Notes: a model not told the origin generated them from the sequence alone. Positions 35,424 to 44,708 are shown, counted from the stretch's first letter. The stretch: 64,000 nt of DNA from Rhodothermales bacterium (GCA_958296045.1 CATQHT010000002.1:248001-312000); one strand, 5' to 3'. Program-made: numbers and translations.

Positions 35424-36329
35424 GTGAACAACGTCCTAGTCGGCACGCGCCGATCTCCGCTCGCCCGCAAGCAAACCGCGCTGGTGTGCGACAGGCTGCG
35501 AGCCGTCTTTCCAGACTTAGCGGTGCGCACTGTGGAGATCACCACCACGGGCGACCAACTGACCGGCCCGCTTCGTGGAGAGAACAAGGGTCTATTTACC
35601 TCGGAGCTCGAGGAAGTCCTGATGGGCGGCGACATCGACTTCGCTGTTCATTCGCTTAAGGACCTTCCTGTGGCGCCCCGCCCAGAAGTACCCATCCGTG
35701 CCATCCTTGCGCGTGAAACTGCTCGGGATGTCCTAATGAGCATAGCGGGCGGCAGAGTGGGCGAGCTACCACATGGCGCTTCTATCGGCACCTCCAGTCG
35801 CCGCAGGAGGGCACAGCTTTTGGCTTGGCGCCCGGATCTGGAGGTGGTTCCGGTGCGCGGCAACGTAGGAACTAGGCTGAGCAAGATGCGCGCCGGCCAG
35901 GTCGATGCACTGGTGCTCGCGGCCGCGGGCTTGACGCGACTGGGGATTGATTATCACGACGACGCCGTCGTGCCGATGGAGGTCATGCTGCCGGCTCCTG
36001 GACAAGGGGCATTGGCAGTGCAGTGCCGGGCCGACAGGCCGGATGCTGCGGCGATGCTTGCGGCCATCGACTGCCCAGGGGCGCGCCGAACCACCACGGC
36101 CGAAAGAGCCTTTCTGGCTGCCTTGGGCGGAGGCTGCGCGGCACCCATCGCCGCCTATGCCCGACAAGGTCCTTCCGGTCGCCTTATGATGCGCGGGTTG
36201 GTGGCGACGCTGGATGGCGCGCGCGTCATTCGCGTAGCGGGTGAGGGCAAAAGCGCTGAAGCGCTGGGAAGACGACTGGCAGACGTGGCATGGCAAAAAG
36301 GTGCTGCGGAGGTGCTTCGTGAGCTGTAG
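35424..36329 (+). CDS. hemC: Porphobilinogen deaminase (hydroxymethylbilane synthase)
   Basis: 301 residues from GTG 35424, one base after the hemA stop; the frame is open further upstream inside hemA, but those residues are Ser/Arg-rich and non-homologous. Motifs: LVGTRRSPLARKQT, ITTTGDQ, GLFTSELEEVL, VHSLKDLP, GTSSRRRRAQLL, RGNVGTRLSKM, and GGGCAAPIAAYA with the Cys that binds the dipyrromethane cofactor. It polymerises four porphobilinogens into hydroxymethylbilane. Confidence 0.96.
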   Translation: MNNVLVGTRRSPLARKQTALVCDRLRAVFPDLAVRTVEITTTGDQLTGPLRGENKGLFTSELEEVLMGGDIDFAVHSLKDLPVAPRPEVPIRAILARETARDVLMSIAGGRVGELPHGASIGTSSRRRRAQLLAWRPDLEVVPVRGNVGTRLSKMRAGQVDALVLAAAGLTRLGIDYHDDAVVPMEVMLPAPGQGALAVQCRADRPDAAAMLAAIDCPGARRTTTAERAFLAALGGGCAAPIAAYARQGPSGRLMMRGLVATLDGARVIRVAGEGKSAEALGRRLADVAWQKGAAEVLREL

Positions 36330-37053
36330 TGTGCTTACAGGCCGGCGCATCGTGGTGACCCGCCCTGCGGACCAAGCGGGGACCATGTGCCAGCTGTTGC
36401 GGCAGCAGGGTGCGGTGCCGGTGCGGTTTCCGGTGATTCGGATATGCCCTCTGGAGGATACCCGACCCCTTAAGGCGGCGCTTGCACGCCTCAAGGACTA
36501 TGACTGGGTGGTGTTCACCAGCGTGAATGGCGTCCGTATCGTGCTTAGTGAGGTACGCGGCCAGTGGCCGAACTCGCTCAAGGTGGCTGCGATCGGGCCA
36601 GCGACCTGCCATGCTCTTCAGATGCAAGGGCTGCGGGTAGACTACATGCCATCAGAGTACCGTGCAGAGCGTATCTCCGATGGCATTGATCAGGGACGCG
36701 TCCTTCTGCTTCGCGCACAAGGTGCTCGCCCCGCTTTGCGCCAGATTCTGCGTGCGCGAGGGCTCCATGCCAAAGAGGTGTCGGTCTACTATGCTGCTAA
36801 TGTCCAGCCGCCAGCGGCAGCTTTTGATGCGTTGCAGGCCGGTGTGGACGCGGTGACGTTCACCAGTGGATCCACGGTGCACAGCTACGCCCAGCTCTGT
36901 GGCAATCGAACATGGGGTGCGGCCGTTGTGTGCATCGGTCCGGTCACGGCTTCGGCGGCAAGCGCACTGGGATTCACGGTCCATGGCGTAGCAGCAGAAT
37001 ACACCATCGATGGTGTGATTGAATCACTCAAGGGGCTGTATGCAACACGGTGA
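36319..37053 (+). CDS. hemD: Uroporphyrinogen-III synthase
   Basis: 244 residues from GTG 36319, overlapping hemC by 11 bp; the longer frame to 36241 lies in hemC. Family features are weak in general but present: LTGRRIVVTRPADQAGTM, YDWVVFTSVNGVRI, AAIGPATCHAL, VLLLRAQGARPALRQIL, DAVTFTSGSTVHSY and VVCIGPVTASAASALG in the two-lobed order. It closes hydroxymethylbilane with inversion of ring D. Position between hemC and hemB supports the call. Confidence 0.92.
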   Translation: MSCSVLTGRRIVVTRPADQAGTMCQLLRQQGAVPVRFPVIRICPLEDTRPLKAALARLKDYDWVVFTSVNGVRIVLSEVRGQWPNSLKVAAIGPATCHALQMQGLRVDYMPSEYRAERISDGIDQGRVLLLRAQGARPALRQILRARGLHAKEVSVYYAANVQPPAAAFDALQAGVDAVTFTSGSTVHSYAQLCGNRTWGAAVVCIGPVTASAASALGFTVHGVAAEYTIDGVIESLKGLYATR

Positions 37054-38023
37054 TACCTACCGGCGGCACAGGCCAAGGCGTCTGAGGCGCACAGCCCAGA
37101 TGCGCCGCCTCGCGCGGGAAACCACCCTCGCTGCCAGCGACTTCATCTATCCGCTGTTTGTTACGCACGGAGCCACCGGACCCGTGCCTTCCATGCCCGG
37201 CGTTATGCGCACCGATGTGGCTACATGCGTAGCGTTGGCTCGCGAGGCGGCCACTTGCGGGGTAGCTGGTGTGCTGCTTTTTGGCATCCCAACCACAAAA
37301 GACGGCCGGGCCAGCGCCGCCGGCGATCCGGTGGGTCCTGTATGCCAGGCGGTGCGTGCGCTTAAGGACGCCGCTCTCGATCTGGCCATCGTCACCGATG
37401 TCTGCCTGTGCTCCTATACCGATCACGGTCACTGTGGCCTCTTGCAGAATGGTGTGATCGACAATGATTTAACGCTTCCGCGGCTGGCGCAGGTGGCCCT
37501 TGCGCATGCGGCGGCGGGAGCCGACATGGTGGCACCCAGCGGCATGATGGATCACATGGTGGCTACCATCCGCCAGGCGCTGGACCACGATGGATGGACT
37601 GGCGTAGGCATCCTCTCGTACAGTGCGAAGTATGCGTCTGCCTTCTATGGGCCGTTTCGGGACGCGGCGGACGGGGCGCCCGCATTCGGGGACCGGAAGT
37701 CTCATCAGATGGACCCGTCCAACGTGCGTGAGGCACTGCGCGAAGTGGCGCTCGACTTGGCCGAGGGTGCAGATATGGTCATGGTCAAGCCGGCCATGGC
37801 CTATTTGGATGTGATTCGGCAGGTCCGAACCCGGTGGCCAGAGGTTCCGCTTGCGGCCTATAACGTCAGTGGAGAATATGCTATGATCAAGGCAGCGGCC
37901 CGCCTGGGCCTAGCCGATGAGAAGCTTGCCACACTTGAGTTGCTGACCGGTATAAAGCGCGCTGGTGCAGACCGCATCATAACCTATCACGCGCTAGAAG
38001 CATCATCCTGGTTGCAAGCGTAA
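37040..38023 (+). CDS. hemB: Delta-aminolevulinic acid dehydratase (porphobilinogen synthase)
   Basis: 327 residues from ATG 37040, overlapping hemD by 14 bp. Start region RRLRRTAQMRRLARET is typical. The Cys-rich DVCLCSYTDHGHCG is the zinc-binding variant of the active-site metal loop. Schiff-base Lys residues are in SYSAKYASAFYGPFRDA and MVMVKPAMAYLD. The allosteric region YNVSGEYAMIKAA is also conserved. It joins two 5-aminolevulinates to porphobilinogen. In the operon it follows hemD although it acts earlier. Confidence 0.97.
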   Translation: MQHGDTYRRHRPRRLRRTAQMRRLARETTLAASDFIYPLFVTHGATGPVPSMPGVMRTDVATCVALAREAATCGVAGVLLFGIPTTKDGRASAAGDPVGPVCQAVRALKDAALDLAIVTDVCLCSYTDHGHCGLLQNGVIDNDLTLPRLAQVALAHAAAGADMVAPSGMMDHMVATIRQALDHDGWTGVGILSYSAKYASAFYGPFRDAADGAPAFGDRKSHQMDPSNVREALREVALDLAEGADMVMVKPAMAYLDVIRQVRTRWPEVPLAAYNVSGEYAMIKAAARLGLADEKLATLELLTGIKRAGADRIITYHALEASSWLQA

Positions 38024-38029
38024 CGCGGC

Positions 38030-38767
38030 ATGGCTCTGAACATTCAGGAAAGGCGTACTGCTGGCGTGGATCTACGGGAGCGCGGGGTGGATGGTAAGGG
38101 GCGCACCATCTACTTGGACGCTCGCCTGTATATGCAGCTCCATGTCTTTAGCGGATGCCGGGACATGGATACGATCATGCAATGTTGCATTGATTATGAC
38201 GTGCGTGGAGCGCTTTACGTCAGTCTTCACGATGCGTATGGCTTCGGGCTCTTGGCGATCAGCCAAGACGCCGCGTACTTTGTTACCGAGCTGCGCGAGC
38301 TTCTTGGCCTGGAACCGTTTGCGAGCTTAACCAGCGACCCGGGTCAGACGTTATTCGGTCGGACTTATGCGATAGGGTATGAACAGGATCTGCAGGAAGT
38401 CCTGATTCGGCGGCCGCAACGCTACATAGCGAATGCCCATTGGCCTTGGACCATGTGGTACCCTCTGCGCCGAACAGGTGCTTTCGAGGAGCTGACCGCT
38501 CAAGAGCGGCGCACTGTCTTGATGGAGCATGGTGGGGTAGGCCATGCTTACGGCAAGGCCGACCATGCGCACGACATCCGACTGGCATGCCACGGCCTGG
38601 ACACCCATGACAACGACTTCGTTGTAGGGCTGCTGGGCAAAGAGCTGCATGCATTGTCGGCTATCGTGCAGCGTATGCGCCAGACGCGCCAGACGGCACG
38701 CTACTTGAGCCAGATGGGTCCCTTCTTTGTGGGCCGGGTGCACTGGCAATCGGGATACGTCGGATGA
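38030..38767 (+). CDS. hemQ: HemQ-type coproheme decarboxylase (chlorite dismutase family)
   Basis: 245 residues with chlorite-dismutase-fold features: an N-terminal ferredoxin-like half (YMQLHVFSGCRDMDTI, YGFGLLAISQDAAYFV) and a C-terminal half with WYPLRRTGAFEELTAQERR, LMEHGGVGHAYG, GLDTHDNDFVVGLLG and RQTARYLSQMGPFFVGR. HemQ/ChdC decarboxylates Fe-coproporphyrin III to haem b. It lies 6 bp after hemB and its stop overlaps the hemE start as ATGA, so it is an integral operon member. With hemH and hemY next to it and no hemF/hemN, it points to the coproporphyrin-dependent pathway. A true chlorite dismutase is less likely in this context. Confidence 0.87.
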   Translation: MALNIQERRTAGVDLRERGVDGKGRTIYLDARLYMQLHVFSGCRDMDTIMQCCIDYDVRGALYVSLHDAYGFGLLAISQDAAYFVTELRELLGLEPFASLTSDPGQTLFGRTYAIGYEQDLQEVLIRRPQRYIANAHWPWTMWYPLRRTGAFEELTAQERRTVLMEHGGVGHAYGKADHAHDIRLACHGLDTHDNDFVVGLLGKELHALSAIVQRMRQTRQTARYLSQMGPFFVGRVHWQSGYVG

Positions 38768-39783
38768 ACGAGACGCTGCTTCGGGCCGCGCGGGGCCGCA
38801 CGGTGCCATTTACGCCGGTATGGATCATGCGCCAAGCGGGGCGCTACCTCCCGGAGTACCGGGCGTTGCGCAAAGGCCGGACCATGCTGCAGGTGCTGCA
38901 CAACCCCGACTTAGCTGCGGCTATCACCCTGATGCCGTTGCGCAGGTTTGAGCTGGATGCAGCGATCATCTTTTACGACATCTTGCCCCCTCTGCGCGGG
39001 ATGGGCTTGGATCTGACGTTTGTGCCTGGCCGGGGGCCTGTGCTTGCAGACCCGCTTCGGACCACGAAGCAGATCGACCGGCTTCGCGTCCCGCCGGCGA
39101 CCGAAGCTATGCCCGAGGTACTGGAAACTATACGACGTGTCAAACCGGAGCTCCATGTGCCGCTCATCGGATTCGCGGGAGCTCCCTTTACGCTGGCCAG
39201 CTACGCGATAGAAGGGGGGTATTCGCGCACGTTTCTGCGCACCAAGAGGATGATGGCCTCCGAGCCGGCGGCATGGGATCGTCTCATGATGAAGCTTATG
39301 GCTGTGGCGGCGGACCTCTTGCAAGAGCAGGTAGACGCTGGGGTGGACTGCGTGCAGGTATTTGACTCGTGGGCGGGTGCGCTGGGCCCTGCAGACTACA
39401 GGCGATACGTAGCGCCATACACGCGACGGCTGTTCAAGCGACTAGGCGCGCTCAACGTGCCGGTGATTCATTTCAGTACTGGCACGGCAGGCACGTTGGA
39501 GTATCTGGTCCAGGCTGGCGGCGACGTTATCGGGGTGGACTGGCGCATAGGCCTTGATGCAGCGCGCCGCATCGCCCAGCGTCCGGTGATGGGCAACCTC
39601 GATCCAGCCGCCCTCTTTGCGCCGTGGCGCGAGCTAAGGGCCCGCACTGATGAGCTTTTGCAAAGCGCAGGTCCGCGCGGACATATCTTTAATCTGGGTC
39701 ACGGCATCCTGCCCGAGACACCGCTGGACAATGTGAGGCGCCTGGTCGATTACGTTCACGAGAAGACACAGGGTGACGCATGA
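38764..39783 (+). CDS. hemE: Uroporphyrinogen decarboxylase
   Basis: 339 residues. N-terminal signature PVWIMRQAGRYLPEYR with substrate-binding Arg residues; DAAIIFYDILPPLRGMG; second signature GFAGAPFTLASYAIEG; and NLGHGILPETP near the C-terminus. It converts uroporphyrinogen III to coproporphyrinogen III in the cytoplasm. Starts within the hemQ stop (ATGA) and its own stop overlaps the hemH start (ATGA at 39780). Confidence 0.97.
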   Translation: MNETLLRAARGRTVPFTPVWIMRQAGRYLPEYRALRKGRTMLQVLHNPDLAAAITLMPLRRFELDAAIIFYDILPPLRGMGLDLTFVPGRGPVLADPLRTTKQIDRLRVPPATEAMPEVLETIRRVKPELHVPLIGFAGAPFTLASYAIEGGYSRTFLRTKRMMASEPAAWDRLMMKLMAVAADLLQEQVDAGVDCVQVFDSWAGALGPADYRRYVAPYTRRLFKRLGALNVPVIHFSTGTAGTLEYLVQAGGDVIGVDWRIGLDAARRIAQRPVMGNLDPAALFAPWRELRARTDELLQSAGPRGHIFNLGHGILPETPLDNVRRLVDYVHEKTQGDA

Positions 39784-40733
39784 ATCAGCCTATCGGCGTG
39801 CTTTTCATGGCGTATGGAGGCCCAGACGGACTGGAGGATATCCCTGGGTATCTGGCAGACATCCGCGCTGGCCGCACTACGTCCAGTGCGCTGGTGGACG
39901 AGATAACGCGCAACTATAGGCTTATTGGAGGTGCCAGTCCGTTGCTTCGACTCACCAAGGGAGCTGTTGAGGCCACCATGAGGAGGCTGGCTGAGCGTAC
40001 GCAGCGCGGCCGTTTTCGGGCGTACTTGGGCATGCGGCACTGGGCGCCATGGATTGAGGAGACTGTAGGACGGATGGTCGACGACGGCATTGAGCGGGCG
40101 GTAAGCCTGGTCATGGCCCCGCATTACAGTACTTTGAGCGTGGCTAAGTATCAGAAAAAGGTGACGGTGGGGCTCGAGATGTATCGTGGCGCGATCGAGT
40201 TCGAGCATGTATCCAGCTACCACAATGCGCCAGGGCTCATATTAGCGTTAGCTGAACGTGTCCGAGTGGGGATGGAGCGTTGGTCCGTGGCGGATCGCAG
40301 CAGTGTTCATGTCGTTTTCAGCGCTCACAGTCTGCCTACGCGTATTATGCGCATGGGGGATCCATATGATGCGCAGCTGAAGGAGACCGCACATCGGGTG
40401 GCCGCCAAGGTCTGGCTGCCTCTGTCGCAGTGGTCGTGGAGCTACCAGTCTGCGGGGCGTAGCCCCGAGCCGTGGCTTGGTCCGCAGCTCAAGGATCACA
40501 TAGCGGCGCTTGCCAAAAAGGGTGTCCGCAATGTGGTCAGCGTGCCCATAGGGTTCGTGTCTGACCATGTGGAGATCCTGTACGACATAGATATCGAGGC
40601 GCAAGCTGTAGCCCGTGCATGCGGAGTACGACTGGAGCGTCCTCCGTCGCTAAATAGCGATCCGCTCTTTATAGGTACCTTGGCGGGCGTAGTCCTGAGC
40701 GCCGCAAGGTACGCCGGCTGGATTGCTGCATGA
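39780..40733 (+). CDS. hemH: Ferrochelatase (coproporphyrin ferrochelatase in the inferred pathway)
   Basis: 317 residues. The start GVLFMAYGGPDGLEDIPGYL is typical; catalytic His in VVFSAHSLPTRI; conserved acidic motif in VSVPIGFVSDHVEILYDID. It inserts Fe(II) into a porphyrin. There is no visible Cys cluster for a [2Fe-2S] centre. In this operon with hemQ and hemY the likely substrate is coproporphyrin III and not protoporphyrin IX, by analogy with CpfC; sequence alone does not prove it. Overlaps both neighbours by ATGA. Confidence 0.95.
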   Translation: MNQPIGVLFMAYGGPDGLEDIPGYLADIRAGRTTSSALVDEITRNYRLIGGASPLLRLTKGAVEATMRRLAERTQRGRFRAYLGMRHWAPWIEETVGRMVDDGIERAVSLVMAPHYSTLSVAKYQKKVTVGLEMYRGAIEFEHVSSYHNAPGLILALAERVRVGMERWSVADRSSVHVVFSAHSLPTRIMRMGDPYDAQLKETAHRVAAKVWLPLSQWSWSYQSAGRSPEPWLGPQLKDHIAALAKKGVRNVVSVPIGFVSDHVEILYDIDIEAQAVARACGVRLERPPSLNSDPLFIGTLAGVVLSAARYAGWIAA

Positions 40734-42136
40734 GGCCTAGGCGGCGGGTCCTCGTCGTAGGTGGGGGCATCACCGGTTTGTCGGCGGCTTTGCACCTCCA
40801 GGAGTCCAGGGCGCCGCTCGACATCGTCCTTCTGGAAGCGTCGAATCGTCTGGGCGGATGCATCTTTACCGAACGCACGGGTGGATTCGTGATGGAGCAC
40901 GGTGCCGACGTATTCGTGTCCCGGATGCCACACGCCGTGGCACTTGCTAGGACCCTCGACCTAGAGCTTCAGGAGCCGCTGGTGCAGCGGGCACTGGTGC
41001 GGCAGAAGGGCGGTCTGGTCCCATTGCCAGAGGGATTCACCGGGTTGGTGCCGGGGCGGCTGGGTCCAGTGATGGATTCGCCACTCCTCTCCTTTCGAGG
41101 CAAGGCGCGTCTGCTCCTAGAGTGGCTGATCCCGGCGCGGAAGGAGGGGAGCGACGAGTCTGTGGAAGCGTTCTTTGTGCGTCGCTATGGCAAGGAAGTC
41201 TATGCGCGGATGATTGGTCCGTTGTTGGGTGGGTTGTCTGGCGGTGACCCTGCGAATCTCAGCATGGATGCCCTCTTGCCACACTTGCGCGCTATCGAGG
41301 AAGAGCATGGAAGCCTACTCACGGGCGCGACACGCGCCAGGGGTACGCAAGCCAGCCACGGTTTTCGGAGCCTGTATGGTGGCCTAGGCGACCTAATCGC
41401 AGCGCTTCAGGAGCGAATTCGGCGTGCTGCCACTATCCGGCTTGGGGCGCGCATAGAGGCTATCCAGCGCACGGGCAATGAGTTTGTAGCCACCGGGAGT
41501 GGTGGCATTGCTTGGCGCGCGGATGCGGTAGTTGTTACGGTGCCTGCCTATGCAGCGGCGACAATGCTGGAGCCTCTGGACGGTGCTCTGGCCGAGCTGC
41601 TGCAAGGCATCCACTATGGAGCTACCATCATGGTCCAGACAGGATATGAGGTATCGCCAATGCCGCGCTTCCTGGAAGCCTCTGGGTATGTGACAACTTC
41701 CGACGCGGGGAGCCTAGCGGTGGCCTCCACATGGAGTAGCGCCAAGTTTGCGCATCGTGCGCCGCAGGGTTGTCTCTTGGTGCGCACCGTGTTCGGTCGT
41801 CAGCGAGGCGACGCCGCGTTTGCGATGGATGACGACGAGCTGTGCAGCGCGGCCCGGGCGGAGGTGGCCGAGGTGCTGGGTATCACAGCGGCTCCCGTGA
41901 TTACGCGCGTCCACCGTTGGCATCACTCACTGCCGCGATACGTGATGGGGCACCGTGCACGCTCCGATCACATCACTTTGCACTGTCGCCGGCATCAAGG
42001 CCTGTATCTTGCAGGCGCAGCGAATCATGGCGCTGGCATCCCGAGCTGTATCTGGGATGCGCAGCGTGCTGCGCAGGCACTGCTCAAAGATATGTTCGCC
42101 AATTATGAAGCAGTCCAAGTCGGAGCGTCTATTTGA
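40730..42136 (+). CDS. hemY: FAD-dependent protoporphyrinogen/coproporphyrinogen oxidase
   Basis: 468 residues. The N-terminal dinucleotide-binding motif is VLVVGGGITGLSAALHLQE, then EASNRLGGCIFTERTGGF and EHGADVFV; the C-terminus has the second FAD block GLYLAGAANHGAGIPSCIWD. It is the flavin oxidase type (HemY, also CgoX) that acts on coproporphyrinogen III in the coproporphyrin-dependent route. Starts at ATGA over the hemH stop; its last 32 bp overlap hemL. A soluble/peripheral membrane location is usual for the family. Confidence 0.94.
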   Translation: MRPRRRVLVVGGGITGLSAALHLQESRAPLDIVLLEASNRLGGCIFTERTGGFVMEHGADVFVSRMPHAVALARTLDLELQEPLVQRALVRQKGGLVPLPEGFTGLVPGRLGPVMDSPLLSFRGKARLLLEWLIPARKEGSDESVEAFFVRRYGKEVYARMIGPLLGGLSGGDPANLSMDALLPHLRAIEEEHGSLLTGATRARGTQASHGFRSLYGGLGDLIAALQERIRRAATIRLGARIEAIQRTGNEFVATGSGGIAWRADAVVVTVPAYAAATMLEPLDGALAELLQGIHYGATIMVQTGYEVSPMPRFLEASGYVTTSDAGSLAVASTWSSAKFAHRAPQGCLLVRTVFGRQRGDAAFAMDDDELCSAARAEVAEVLGITAAPVITRVHRWHHSLPRYVMGHRARSDHITLHCRRHQGLYLAGAANHGAGIPSCIWDAQRAAQALLKDMFANYEAVQVGASI

Positions 42137-43394
42137 TGAGGCCTGCCGTGTACTTCCAGGGGGTGTCAGCTCTCCAGTACGTGGTTTCGGGGCGGTAGGA
42201 GGCTCGCCGCTATTTCTGGAGCGTGGCCAGGGGTCGTACGTCTATGATGTGGACGGCAACCGGTACATCGATTATGTCCTTTCGTATGGTCCGTTGCTTA
42301 TGGGGCATGCGCCTGAGGCTGTGGTCCAAGCGATCTGCGAGGCGGCCGCGTTGGGGACCAGCTTTGGCGCGCCATCGGAGAAGGAGACCAGGCTGGCGCG
42401 CTTGGTGATGCGGCGCATGCCGTCTATTGAGATGATTCGGTTTGTGAATTCCGGTACGGAGGCGTGCATGAGTGCGCTTCGTTTGGCGCGTGCTTACACG
42501 GGTTGCAACAAGATCATCAAGTGCGAAGGCCACTACCATGGCCACGCGGACGCGTTGCTAAGGCAGGCCGGGTCCGGCGTGGCTACGCTCGGCTTGCAGG
42601 ATTCGCCGGGTGTTCCCGTCCTTTCGATCCAGGACACGCTGGTGGTCCCATTCAACGACTTGGACGCGATGGAGCGTGTCTTAAGGGAGCATCCAGGAGA
42701 TGTTGCCGCGATTATTGTCGAGCCTGTAGCTGGCAATATGGGTGTTGTGCCGCCTGCGCGTGGCTATCTCCAAGGGCTCCGCGCTCTGACGACTGCGCAT
42801 CGTGCGCTACTGATCTTCGACGAGGTGATGAGCGGGTTTCGGGTGCATCCCGGGGGTGCGCAGGCTCGGTACAAGGTGGAGCCCGACCTTACGACTTTGG
42901 GCAAGGTTATAGGCGGCGGGCTTCCCGTCGGCGCGTATGGAGGTCGCAGGGATGTGATGGAGTGGGTGGCGCCTAAGGGTCCGATGTACCAGGCGGGAAC
43001 GCTTTCTGGCAACCCATTGGCCATGTCCGCGGGCATCGCGATGCTGGAGCATCTCGATGAGGCGTGGCCCGCCGCGCGCCAGGCAGCTCGCGACATCGCG
43101 AGTGGGGTACAGGCTGCGGCCGCAGAGCATGGTACTCCTATGCAGGTTCACCAAGTAGGCGCCATGTTCAGTTGTTTCTTTGGGGATGCACCGGTGAGTG
43201 ATTTTCGTTCGGCCAAGCGTTGCGATGCCGAGCGTTTTGCGAGGGTGTTCCGGGCATTGCTGCGGCGGGGCGTGTATTTGCCGCCGTCGCAGTTTGAGGC
43301 GTGTTTCACGTCTTCTGCCCACGGTGGGGGCCAGGTCCAGCGCACCGTGGAGGCATTCGGCCAGGTGCTTAAGCGTCTGCCGCTTGGGGTTTAG
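42105..43394 (+). CDS. hemL: Glutamate-1-semialdehyde 2,1-aminomutase
   Basis: 429 residues from ATG 42105; the frame is open to 41955, but those codons lie in hemY. It starts with KQSKSERLFDEACRVLPGGV, the canonical N-terminus. The PLP Lys is in TTLGKVIGGGLPVGAYGG; SGTEACMSALRLAR and GTLSGNPLAMSAG are conserved blocks. It makes 5-aminolevulinate from the product of HemA, so the operon encodes the whole C5 route at its two ends. It converges with the HAD gene with a gap of 3 bp. Confidence 0.97.
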   Translation: MKQSKSERLFDEACRVLPGGVSSPVRGFGAVGGSPLFLERGQGSYVYDVDGNRYIDYVLSYGPLLMGHAPEAVVQAICEAAALGTSFGAPSEKETRLARLVMRRMPSIEMIRFVNSGTEACMSALRLARAYTGCNKIIKCEGHYHGHADALLRQAGSGVATLGLQDSPGVPVLSIQDTLVVPFNDLDAMERVLREHPGDVAAIIVEPVAGNMGVVPPARGYLQGLRALTTAHRALLIFDEVMSGFRVHPGGAQARYKVEPDLTTLGKVIGGGLPVGAYGGRRDVMEWVAPKGPMYQAGTLSGNPLAMSAGIAMLEHLDEAWPAARQAARDIASGVQAAAAEHGTPMQVHQVGAMFSCFFGDAPVSDFRSAKRCDAERFARVFRALLRRGVYLPPSQFEACFTSSAHGGGQVQRTVEAFGQVLKRLPLGV

Positions 43395-43397
43395 CGA

Positions 43398-44063
43398 TTA
43401 GCGTTCTGCTTCTTCCCAGCGCACATAAAGGCTGGGGGGCTGCGCGCGCACGCAAATATGTCCGATTGCTTTGGTGAGAGCGTGTGCTCCTTGCAGCGCT
43501 TCGGCCCGGTTTGTTGTTAGCACGCCCAGCACGTGGGATCCTGCAGCTCGTGCCGAGGCCACCCCTGCCGGGGCGTCTTCTACCACCAGGCACTGGTCAG
43601 GCCTCACGCCCAGCGCGCGTGCCGCGTGCAGGTACGGCATTGGGTCCGGCTTGCCCCGAGCGACATCGTCGCCTGTGATGAGCACCGTTGGCCAAGGCAG
43701 CCCGAGTTGGCGCATCAGCTTTCTGGCAAACGTGCCCGGGGCGCTGGTGGCGATGGCCCAGGCATTCACAGGCAGGCTGCGCAGCAGCGCTAGGGCACCA
43801 GGAAAAGCGGTTACAATCCCAAGATCGGTAGATGTGTCGAGCCTTGCTTTGTACGTGGCGGCCTGCGCGTTCGCATCCAGGTGTGGCGCCGCCGCGCGGA
43901 TTGTAGACGCAACTGGACGTCCGTGGTGCACGCTGAGGACTGCTCTGGGGTCGATCTTATTATCCGTAGCCCATCGGACCCAGTGTGCTTCGTAGAGTGC
44001 GTTGGAATCGATCAGGACGCCGTCCAGGTCAAAGATGACCGCGCGGCAGCGCAAAGTAGGCAT
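43398..44063 (-). CDS. HAD-superfamily phosphatase/phosphomutase (beta-phosphoglucomutase-like)
   Basis: 221 residues from ATG 44063 (the frame is open to 44144). HAD motif I is AVIFDLDGVLIDSN with the nucleophilic Asp; motif II is the Ser/Thr in WAIATSAPG; motif III the Lys of RGKPDPMPYL; motif IV VVEDAPAGVASARAAG. The cap region is alpha-helical (C1), as in subfamily I. Substrates of such enzymes are sugar phosphates or phosphoglycolate; not decidable here. Converges with hemL. Confidence 0.88.
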   Translation of the reverse strand: MPTLRCRAVIFDLDGVLIDSNALYEAHWVRWATDNKIDPRAVLSVHHGRPVASTIRAAAPHLDANAQAATYKARLDTSTDLGIVTAFPGALALLRSLPVNAWAIATSAPGTFARKLMRQLGLPWPTVLITGDDVARGKPDPMPYLHAARALGVRPDQCLVVEDAPAGVASARAAGSHVLGVLTTNRAEALQGAHALTKAIGHICVRAQPPSLYVRWEEAER

Positions 44064-44465
44064 AAGGTGTCGGGTGCCGGGGGGTGCTGCTCCAGCAATC
44101 TTTGCAGGTCCTGCGCGGGCGTACACCTTTTCTGACCGGCTCACGCTGCGTTAGGCGATCTGCCGACAGGTATGGCAAGGCCGAGGTCCAAGCGAAGCCG
44201 GGTCATCAAGCTAAGGGTCGCGGAAAACATAAATTAGCCAGACCGGAACTTTCGGCTCCGTAACTGCGCAGATGCTATGCACGCCAATAACCGCCCCGCC
44301 TTGAACGTCGGAAATAGTCCTTATTGACGTTTCACGTAGCGCCCTTAACGCTGCTTTCGGTCTTGCCCTGCGCGAGGGGGTGCCGTACACGGACGTCTTG
44401 CGCCGAGCCGTTGTCGATGAGGGCTACATGCAAAAGTTGGAGCTGTCCACAATAGAGCTCATGGT
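44064..44465. other. No recognisable gene
   Basis: About 400 bp upstream of the HAD gene. A plus-strand frame ending at 44468 (REGVPYTDVLRRAVVDEGYM) looks protein-like but starts nowhere clear; it may be the tail of a lost gene. Confidence 0.3.
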
Positions 44466-44708
44466 CTAATTGTCGCTGGTCTCAATTCTAGTTGTCGTTG
44501 GACAGTGCGGTTGCCTGACCGGACGCAGCGCCACCTCGGGTACGCCCAAGTCCGAGTGCCACCGGCGGTCCACTTCGTACATGAACCAGGCCTTCGGCGC
44601 TTCTTCTTTGGAATGTGCGTGGCGCTTGCCCCGTTGCGCGTCCTTTATGGGCCGATACGTAGTTTCTATCTCGGCAAGAGCGATGGTCCCGACGACAAGT
44701 ACGCTCAC
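44466..44708 (-). pseudogene. Fragment of a DruA-IS4 transposase
   Basis: The peptide RGKRHAHSKEEAPKAWFMYE followed by VDRRWHSDLGVPEVALRPVR aligns with the linker and Tn5-type N-domain of the large element at 61.5-61.7 kb (RSRKKVFAYELDPAWRDRLG). Only this linker part survives, with neither the DUF4338 core nor the DDE core next to it. Confidence 0.65.

Noticed and set aside
36241-36318. N-terminal extension of HemD
   Set aside because: It overlaps the end of hemC and lacks homology; the GTG at 36319 gives the normal start.
38030-38767. True chlorite dismutase
   Set aside because: The position inside a haem operon with hemH and hemY and the HemQ-like sequence blocks make coproheme decarboxylase more likely.
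41955-42104. N-terminal extension of HemL
   Set aside because: The codons lie inside hemY and are unlike aminomutases; ATG 42105 starts the conserved N-terminus.
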